Source of the DNA: Mucor mucedo
Lineage: Eukaryota > Mucoromycota > Mucoromycetes > Mucorales > Mucoraceae
Direction: 5' to 3'
NCBI RefSeq assembly: GCF_025094135.1
Contig: NW_026252390.1
Coordinates: forward strand, 87,858-151,857
DNA: 64,000 bases
The notes below the pieces were generated by a model. It did not search any database. It worked only from the letters and a program-made list of their open reading frames with translations, and had not been told where the DNA came from. Each line of letters begins with the position of its first letter. Within the stretch, counting starts at the first letter, position 1. A program made the position numbers and the translations under genes. Positions 56,901-64,000 of the stretch are shown piece after piece.

Positions 56901-58132
56901 AATTATTGGCCAAATCATGAATATTGATCAAATTTTGCTCTTTAAAATGTTGAATCTTGTTGTATAGCCACATGGCCGATTTTGGTATATCGCCTCCAGA
57001 CATACCTTCAACTTCATTGTTATGTAGCATAAGCTCAATTTTTTGTTTTACAAGTGGCACTACTCCAGTAGGAAGCTGTTTCTTGGATAATGTTGCGCCA
57101 AATCGATTTAACAAAGAACTTTCACCACTGCTACTACTCGCGGTATTACTGTTCTTGATAAAAAATTGCCTCCACTTCTTATCATACATAGATTGAACTT
57201 CTTCTTTTAGCAGATTAACAATCATTTCATCTAGTTTCTTTCCATCAAGCTTATGTCTATCTTTTTTTTTGCTTTCTTTTCCCCTGCTTCTCTTTTAATT
57301 GCCACCTTCCTTGGGCTATTTTGGTTTTGTACTTGCAATCCTGTTGGGTTGGGCACAGGTGTCTTGGTAGATTTGAGAAAGAAGTAGGTGGTCTCATGAA
57401 TATAAGAATCCTTGTGCTGCAAGATATAAAAGCAAGGTATCTGGTCCGATTGGTCGGTATTGGAAGGATGGATTATTACGGCTTTTGATCTTGTGGAAAA
57501 AAGCATTATCCTACAACGGTATAGCTGACAAATATCATACAACAGAAGACGTCCTTTTACATTGATACTAACTGAGGCGTAATTATTGGAATGCATTGAA
57601 ACAACTTTTGCATTGGGTGAGTTCAGAAGATTGCAGATGTAACGACTGTTCAAATAGTGGGGCTTGATACCATAATTGTCAGTTAGTTTTGTCTTGCAGA
57701 TTTTCACACCGTAACTTTTTAGGCATGAATTCATTTTGACTATACTTTCATGGAAAGATGTTTGGAAAACTTTATAAACCTTCTCAAATCTTGCCTCAAG
57801 TTCTTTATTTTCATAGGAAGGCAGTTTAATCTCACTGCTGTTTTTATCTGCCCAAGTAAAAGTCAAAAGTCCTTGTGGAAAACCATCATCTAAAGAAACA
57901 TAAATTATAAATAAGTCTTACTATAATCACCGGTTAGATAAATCAAACAAACCAACCTTGAGTAGTTAAACCACTATCCTGGACATTAAAACCCACTGTT
58001 CTTTCCCCTATTCATAAAAATAACCAATGTTAATTGTAGGCTTCTAATAAAAGTTCACGCAAGGAGCTTACGTAAGGACTGTTTTCGCCTTTGCTCATCA
58101 TCATCCTTATCAGGCTCTATTTTTCTTTTCAT
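53922..58132 (-). pseudogene. Fanzor-type (eukaryotic TnpB) RNA-guided nuclease gene, disrupted
   Basis: The N-terminus splices normally (58132-58072, 58007-57957, then from 57889) with a nuclear-type KRKIEPDKDDDEQRRK start. Long coding segments follow: 57889-57231, 57225-56782, 56804-56334, 56214-55813, 55952-54825 and 54824-53961. The last carries the RuvC/OrfB core: first catalytic Asp in VQGIDPGIVTTAS, the Fanzor signature VDEYKSTVNCSSC (Glu and first zinc pair), second pair VTCTNEIC, and last Asp in INRDQNGAMNI. The frame is broken by one-base shifts at A runs near 57255, 56394 and 56236, one more near 56800, and two in-frame TGA codons (54825-54827, 53961-53963). After the second, coding continues RRPNFATVPKKQ to TAA at 53922. 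A genuine intron lies at 55830-55892. The intact product would be about 1,300 aa, long for the family. Confidence 0.85.
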
Positions 58133-58664
58133 AGTTCAAGACGTATTGAATGGCTTGAGAAGGGGAAAAAGAAGTAAAAGAAGGTATTGTTTATCACAAG
58201 TGGTTCCCATTTGTCAAATGTAGGTTAATGTCGTGACTTCGTTATGTCAATTTTGATTGCTAAAGTTAAACATCGATAAATGATTATTCTTTTTACCCAG
58301 ATTGAAAGTATAAAGCAAGGCGACTGAAAGTGATGTATAGGGATCATAAGTTTATAAGATGGTAGACGGGATGCTGCATCAGTAACGTATGTGTATAGAA
58401 TTATACATTTAATGTCAATAGCATGACAGCTATAATTAACAACCCAGTGATTTTCATATGATCACACTGTAGGTAACAGTTATTATTTGACATGCTCATA
58501 TTTATTACAGCATAATTGTATATTTAGATCAATACTATTGCTAGCGGTTATACCGTTCAATGCATGTCTTTCAAATTGGCTAATCAGGTTCATACTTAGT
58601 GATCGGAGAGATACTAAATCGTAAAGCTATTGGCTACTTTTCAAAATCAGGGTCAATAGAATTG

Positions 58665-58696
58665 AAAGTTAGTGATCGGAGTGCCCCCAGACTTGT
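58665..58696. repeat. Proposed right terminal repeat of the Fanzor element
   Basis: Contains GTTAGTGATCGGAGTGCCCC and ends CCAGACTTGT before TA. It is the inverted partner of 53754-53785. Confidence 0.45.
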
Positions 58697-58851
58697 TAGC
58701 CAGGCCTTTGGAAATTATTATAATATTTTCGTTCGGAGCCATAAATTAAGCGATCTGCAACATTGGGAGGGCTGGAATTCCAATCATATTTCGACCTAAA
58801 TTTAGCCAGATGTTTTAATTTCTTTTTTTTTTTCCTGCTATTTCTATAAAG

Positions 58852-61440
58852 ATGGGAGCCTCCTCTGATTCTACCATTATAAAGACAATACGGTATAGCT
58901 GCTTGGCCACATTTATACTGGTTATTTTTGGGGCTCTCGGCCGATATATACTTGGTACAGTAAAGAAAAGCCCTAAAAACGACAACCTTTTGCTCATGCC
59001 CCCCCCTTTTTTTTTTGTTCATTACTAGAACCAAACGATCGTACGAGATGTAGTAGTTTACTTGAAGAAGGATGGTGGATAGATGACTCTTATAAAAACT
59101 GGCAACCATCAGGATGCATGATGCATTCTTACAAGGCAACAGACATGTCAACTTGTCTTTCACATTCACGTGTTGTCTATGTAGGCGATTCTTTAGTTCG
59201 ACAACAGTTTTTCGCTGCCTTACAACTTGTAAGACCCAATGTCGACACCTCAGGCGAATCGCACGTGCATCGTAAATATGTATTTAATGAGGAGAAACTG
59301 ACGATGGAATTCTGGTGGGATCCTTACTTGAACACTACAGAAATTCTGAAGGGCACATCACCTGCTTTAAAGCCTAGTTTATTGGTGGTAGGTACTGGAG
59401 CATGGCAGATGCATTATTTGGGAAAGAATTACTTTGAACACTTTCAGTCAAGTATGGATTCACTATTCGAGACTGTCAGTACACACTCGATAGCAGACGC
59501 CATGCTAGTGAGTCCTGTAGAGATACCTCAGTATGACAAATTATCACCCGCTCGTCGTGCATCCATGACCATAGAGAAAATCAAAAAGATGAACGACTAC
59601 CTTCGACACAAACAGGGCGAGTATGTGGATCCAAAGACCCGTATGGGGATACCTTTTATCTGGAATGAAATTGGAGCGCATTTGAGCAACGTGACAGATG
59701 ATGGACTTCATTTTAAGCAGACTGTGACAAGTTTACAAGCACAGATTGCCTTGAATTATCGGTGCAATGATGAATTGGACAAAAAATTTCCAATGGGTAC
59801 GACGTGTTGTTTTACATATCCTAGACCAAGATGGTATCAAAATATCTTGATTTTATTATTCCTTATTTGGGTGCCTACAGGATTCTTTGTTTCTACAGCA
59901 ACGACGTCAGGTAAACATAATGATTTCTACTAGAAGGGGGGAGATTGAAATACTAAAAAAGGTTCTAGGTTCATTGACAAGAAAACTATTTCCAGGCACG
60001 AAGTTATTGAATGCATTGTTTATATTTGGATTATGTGTGATGTACATGTATTTGGGGGACCGTACGCAGTTATTTGGAAAGATCCACAAAAATTTCAACC
60101 CAACTATTTTCACGGGATTGATGATCGGCACGGCTGTACTGGGGATGGCCAAACTTAGTCATAAAAAAGAAGGTGATGGAGGCTTTTTGAATCGTCATCA
60201 AACAGATGAATGGAAAGGCTGGATGCAGGTTATTATCCTGGTTTACCATTTCTGTGGCGCCTCTGGTACGTCGGGTATCTATAATGCTGTCCGTATTCTT
60301 GTGGCCGCATACTTGTTTCAAACAGGTTATGGCCACTTCTTCTTTTTTTATAAGAAGGCAGATTTCGGTATGACACGTGTATTGAATGTGATGGTCCGAT
60401 TGAATTTCTTGACATTTGTGCTTCAATATTTGATGGATACGGATTATCTCAGTTATTATTTTACTCCGCTGGTCTCTTTTTGGTTTTTGGCCATCTGGAT
60501 CATCATGTATGTAGGACATACTTGGAACAAGCATCCAGGCTTTATGTTGTGCAAATTACTTATTGCCTGTGTGTTGACCACGCTCTTCATCAAGGTACCT
60601 GGCATCTTGGAATTTTTATTTAGCGTATTACAAACATGTTTCAACGTGCAATGGAATGCGGCAGAATGGCGATTTAGGTTAGCGTTGGATGCATACATTG
60701 TCTATATCGGTATGCTGTGTGCTTATGCGTACATCAAGATTTCGGAACATAAATTGACAGATCATCCAAAATGGTCTAGTGTCAAGCTTGCTGCCATCTT
60801 TTGTTCCGCCATCGCCACCGTTTGGTATTTCTGGTTCGAACTGACCCGTAAAGACAAATATGTTTATAACGATTCACATCCGTATATCTCGTTTATCCCT
60901 ATTCTGGCCTTTATTGTCCTGCGTAACTCTAGTCTTTATTTAAGAAATACGCACTCAGAATTCTTTGCGTTCATTGGCAAGATCTCGTTAGAGACCTTTA
61001 TCGGTCAATTTCACATGTGGTTAGCGGGAGACACGAAAGGTTTATTGGTGTTGTTTATGCGATCCAGTTGGGTGCAAGGCCTAGGATGGTGGATCAATCT
61101 TTGTCTGTCTAGCTGCCTTTTCATCTTTGTATGTTATTACATGAGCCAATCTACACAGGAGATATCGTCATGGCTATGTAAAACTATGCTTCATAAGTAC
61201 ACACTAACACCTGCATCATCATCGGCAACAGGAGAATACCAAGCCGTCCCTCTTTTGCCCACCACCACGAGCTTGGTGGAAGGAGTAGACAGACCTAAGA
61301 ATGAAGAAGGAGAAGAGGAGATTTGGGATGCCTCACTAACTGAAAAGAAGCCACATATGGTTACAAGGTTTTTTGATGATACCCGAGTTAAATCTCTTTT
61401 ATTTCTTTTACTGGTAGGCCTCGTAAACAATCTCTGTTAA
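58852..61440 (+). CDS. Cas1/CASD1-like O-acetyltransferase
   Basis: Three exons (58852-58954, 59029-59910, 59969-61440) give 818 aa. The protein starts with a signal-anchor helix (about residues 13-32). A lumenal SGNH/PC-esterase-like domain follows: VYVGDSLVRQQFF holds the catalytic Ser, and TDDGLHF the Asp-x-x-His pair. A second part has about 11-12 hydrophobic segments of the Cas1p-type acyltransferase (YHFCGASGTSGIYNAVRILV, YGHFFFFYKKADFGMTRVLN, ISLETFIGQFHMWLAGDTKG). This plan is that of Cryptococcus Cas1 and animal CASD1, Golgi enzymes that O-acetylate capsule/cell-wall glycans or sialic acids. The acceptor here is unknown; a cell-wall glucuronan-type polymer is a reasonable guess for a mucoralean fungus. 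The tail (GEEEIWD) is acidic and cytosolic. Confidence 0.93.
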
Positions 61441-61663
61441 TAAACTTACCGTGTACATAAAAAAAAAAAAAACGCATGTGTTCATTTTCCGGTCCAAAAA
61501 TGTCCGGCCCGGAATTTAATTTTATCACTGATGGGGGAGAGTCCAAACAGGTGTTAATCGCATGTGTGTGGGGGGGGGGGATGCTTAGGGGAGGGGATAT
61601 GATAGCCAATGTAGACAGGAAAATGTTGATTCCTCCTCTTCTCGCATACATCGCCTGTCGAAA
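61441..61663. promoter_or_regulatory. eL39 promoter region with CCGG motifs
   Basis: Contains TTCCGGTCC and TGTCCGGCCCGG-type sequence (61484-61512) and a 10-bp G run near 61570, then the eL39 start exon. Related CCGGACA motifs occur by the eL19 start and at 63643. Confidence 0.4.
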
Positions 61664-62085
61664 TGGTAAGGAAGATTCACATATGAAGGGATAGAGAATA
61701 GCGAGTTATGGATGGATTGATAGAGTTGGACCTATTTTGATTTTTTAATTCTACAAAACAACCCAATAAAAAAGAGATGGAGAGTGAAAAGAGAAAATGA
61801 ACCAACATTAGAATCTGACCCATTGCATTTTTTATTTTATTTTTTCTTACTATCGAAAATAATAGCCTTCTCAAAAGACTTTCATCACCAAGGTTAAGCT
61901 TGGCAAGGCCAAGAAGCAAAACCGTCCTTTGCCTCACTGGTTCCGTCTTAAGACTGACACCAAGATTCGGTAAAAAATGATTATGAAATTAACAATTGGA
62001 ATTGATATTAACGTATGCTCTCTCTCTTTTTCATAGTTGGAACGCCAAGAGACGTAACTGGCGTCACACCAAGTTGAACATTTAA
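61664..62085 (+). CDS. RPL39: 60S ribosomal protein eL39
   Basis: Three exons: 61664-61666 (the ATG alone), 61866-61969 and 62037-62085, giving 51 aa. The ATG is followed at once by GTAAGG, and the 199-bp first intron ends AATAATAG. The product reads PSQKTFITKVKLGKAKKQNR, then PLPHWFRLKTDTKI and RWNAKRRNWRHTKLNI. It is the smallest large-subunit protein and lines the exit tunnel; length and the RRNWRHTKL end are diagnostic. As in the eL19 gene of this window, an intron separates the start codon from the rest, leaving the first exon almost entirely 5' leader. Confidence 0.95.
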
Positions 62086-62381
62086 ATGGTGTTCTCACCC
62101 TTATATTTAATTTGATACAACAACACAAATAAAATATAGACCTTTCCAGGCTCTTTTTTTTTGTCGAGCGCAAGTGTATTTTTAGAATCAAAGTTTTTTT
62201 TTTGTCCCGGTATAATCTTTCTATATCAAGCATTATGCAAACTATTTTGCTTTATCATCAATTTGATCAAAAAAGAAGGGGTTTTCTATTATGAAATAGA
62301 CTTTTTATATATATAATTAGAACTTGTGCCATATAACGAAAGAAGGCAGGGAGAAATGTAAACTAGTGAATATTTTAATAC

Positions 62382-62415
<34 letters not shown>

Positions 62416-62900
62416 GTCCAACTTTTTATAGGGTTTGTGCTTTGCATTTTTATCCCTCTTTTATTAAAGCGTAATAGCAATAGATGATTTTAATAGAAAA
62501 AACCTAGCAAGTATTTTGGTATGGCCTGCAGTTGACATACTAGGGGGAATGCTGTTTAATGGGGGAGCATCCAGGCTAATGGTTATGCTAATAAATGAAC
62601 GTGTGTCTTTTTTTTTTTTTTTCACTCTTTGTTGAGGGCTGCGTAAATTAGACACAGAACGCCCATATTTAGTGTATCATTATGGAGTAAGAAAGATCTG
62701 CACGCTGCATTATGAGTGTTTTTTACGTCAAGTCAATTTGCTCCCCCATGACCTATCAAATTAGAAGCGGAAAATACGCCTTTTGAGCCTCTCACAAACC
62801 TTCCCCCTATTTTTTTTCGCCCAAACAGATAAATACATTGATTTTTATTTATTTATTTATTTTACTTCTTCTTTATACATTTTAAACAAACAAATCAGAC
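62086..62900. other. Intergenic
   Basis: No gene seen. An A run of about 29 bp lies near 62382-62410, and a short ATTT repeat (62847-62862) precedes the next gene. Confidence 0.5.
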
Positions 62901-63115
62901 ATGTGCTGCGGTAACATTACTCAACAACAGTCTACTACCATCACAATTAGTTTGATCAATATGTCTTATGCTATTAAGCCATTAAACCTACAAGGCGGTC
63001 AATGGTAAGACTCGACTTTGTAATTTTATCTTCAAATCTAACATGTCTATTTTTTATTAGCACTTGGTGTGGAAAATATGGTCACAAGCATATGTCATGT
63101 CCATTATTAAAGTAA
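62901..63115 (+). CDS. Zinc-knuckle micro-protein (52 aa), two exons
   Basis: Exons 62901-63004 and 63061-63115 join in phase across a 56-bp intron (GTAAGA donor, TTTTTTATTAG acceptor). The splice completes the first Cys of the finger: the product reads GGQ then CTWCGKYGHKHMSCPLLK-stop. C-x2-C-x4-H-x4-C is the exact CCHC zinc-knuckle spacing, a single-strand nucleic acid binder known in Gag, CNBP and splicing factors. The N-terminus begins MCCGN. A one-knuckle protein of 52 residues is unusually short; a partial Gag relic is a possible alternative, but no other retroelement sequence is nearby. Confidence 0.65.
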
Positions 63116-64000
63116 AAAACAACAGCAAAATCCTATATATGAAACTTTCTTTATGCCAACAGCAAAAAATTCAACAACAACAACAAAAAACGCGTATTAT
63201 AAGGATTATACCCTTATGTGTATTCTGTATATAAATATACACTCTATTACATTCATTTCATGAAACCTAATTATGCTATGCCAACCTGTATAATCCCACT
63301 CCCCCCTTTTTCTTCTTTCTCCTCTTCTCCAAAAAGTTTATATGTAAATTTCAAATAAAAAAAAAATTTTTAGCTAAACATTTACTATTTGACGCAGAAA
63401 ACGTCATTTTGGCCCCATTTTAAAAAAATGTCCGAGCGTTCAACACATACACAATTTTTTTTTTTTTTTGGCCCTTACATTGGGACGATGATGTATCTTT
63501 GACGACGGGTACGTGCACTACAAGGGCCTAGAATCTTCAAAGGGGATGGGATCTACTGTCAAAAAGTATTTATAGTCATGCTCCACCGTTTTTAAGGTTT
63601 ACACATGTACATAAATAAACCATGATGGCCCGAATAAAATATTACCGGACAATGAAAAATACTTTTACATTTCACGCTTTGCTTTTTTTTTTTTTTTTAT
63701 CTGCAATATTTCAGACGAAATAAAAATTGGTTTTATTAAAATAGAGACTCCTTTACCTATAAGGTCTTTTAGGACATTATCACACCAGAGTGGATTGAGG
63801 CAATCACATTCGAAGCCACGCTTATTCTTTGAAAGACAGTAGGTCGGTCATTACCAGTCCAGTAAAATATTACATTCTTTATAAATTAATATTTGGCGAA
63901 TTCGGTTGACGTTTCCGACAGTTTTTTTTTAAAGCAGCTATTAAAAAGTCTTTAAAAGAAATGAGTTGTAGTTACTTGTATAATAGAAAATGTACGTATT
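63116..64000. other. Intergenic to window end
   Basis: AT-rich with A and T runs. A 30-codon coding-like, Cys-containing stretch on the minus strand (about 63771-63855) precedes a GTAAAG donor, but no partner exon lies within the window. Confidence 0.45.

Larger units (their letters stand above)
53754..58696. mobile_element. Fanzor-carrying element with TA-flanked inverted ends (proposed)
   Basis: The left end (53754 onward) and the reverse complement of the right end (58696 leftward) share GTCTGGGGG, followed by related CAxTCCG and CTAA-TTT segments. Each is preceded by TA (53752-53753; 58697-58698). The right end has a second 13-bp TTAGTGATCGGAG copy 73 bp further in (58596 and 58669). The element would be about 4.94 kb and contain one gene, the Fanzor gene. 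TA flanks point to a Tc1/mariner-type host element, but no transposase is present, so it would be non-autonomous. The boundary is inferred from a short match. Confidence 0.5.

Noticed and set aside
63771..63855. Short Cys-containing coding-like stretch near the right edge (minus strand) and a BRCT-like DIITPEWIE reading on the plus strand
   Set aside because: The two readings exclude each other, neither extends beyond about 30 codons, and no partner exon is in the window.
1..64000. CRISPR arrays, bacterial operons, riboswitches, tRNA genes
   Set aside because: None seen; the short repeats are homopolymers, an ATT microsatellite or transposon ends, and the gene structures are eukaryotic.

Overview
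The window reads as nuclear DNA of a mucoralean fungus, most likely close to Mucor. It is AT-rich, genes carry many short GT-AG introns (about 50-110 bp), and A/T homopolymers are common. The protein set is fungal (SUA5, TOP2, MEP-type ammonium permease, RRP9, LSG1, PSP1, CDT2, SMC3, eL19, eL39, Cas1-like acyltransferase). A displaced rDNA piece at about 35.34-35.55 kb carries an ITS1-like stretch that, from memory, resembles Mucor rather than Rhizopus. No database search was run; names rest on motifs visible in the translations.

Layout. 0-4.5 kb is gene-poor, with a partial gene at the left edge, a small membrane-protein frame and coding relics, one resembling a scrap of VIP1. 4.5-9.5 kb holds SUA5 and the spliced RTP1/TANGO6 homologue in tandem. 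9.5-14.2 kb is sparse but, after splicing by eye, yields several very small genes. 15.3-33.4 kb is the dense core: TOP2, the ammonium permease (with a GATA-site cluster), divergent ASA1 and RRP9, LSG1, an SNL1-like BAG protein, PSP1 and CDT2. 35.2-36.9 kb is a composite locus: an 18S/ITS1 fragment joined to a PD-(D/E)XK-like nuclease frame between inverted repeats. 37-49 kb holds a micro zinc-finger gene, threonine aldolase, SMC3, a septin-like GTPase with a C-terminal membrane anchor, a MIC12-like gene and eL19. 49.4-58.7 kb is mobile-element territory: a 726-bp Tc1/mariner derivative, an unidentified decayed coding block, and a 4.9-kb element with a broken Fanzor (eukaryotic TnpB) gene, TA-flanked inverted ends and a structured segment behind the gene that could specify its guide RNA. 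58.8-64 kb holds the Cas1-like gene, eL39 and another micro zinc-finger gene.

How the genes work together. They are mostly housekeeping: tRNA modification (SUA5), ribosome production (RRP9, LSG1, eL19, eL39), chromosome maintenance (TOP2, SMC3, CDT2, ASA1), polymerase assembly (RTP1), mitochondrial membrane shape (MIC12-like), nitrogen uptake (MEP) and surface glycan acetylation (Cas1-like). There are no operons. The ASA1/RRP9 pair shares a 376-bp divergent promoter; RTP1 and the 9.5-kb gene, TOP2 and MEP, and PSP1 and CDT2 converge. The most unusual content is the Fanzor element, the rDNA-nuclease cassette, and a recurring class of 52-75-residue proteins with a single CxxCG...H...CP finger.
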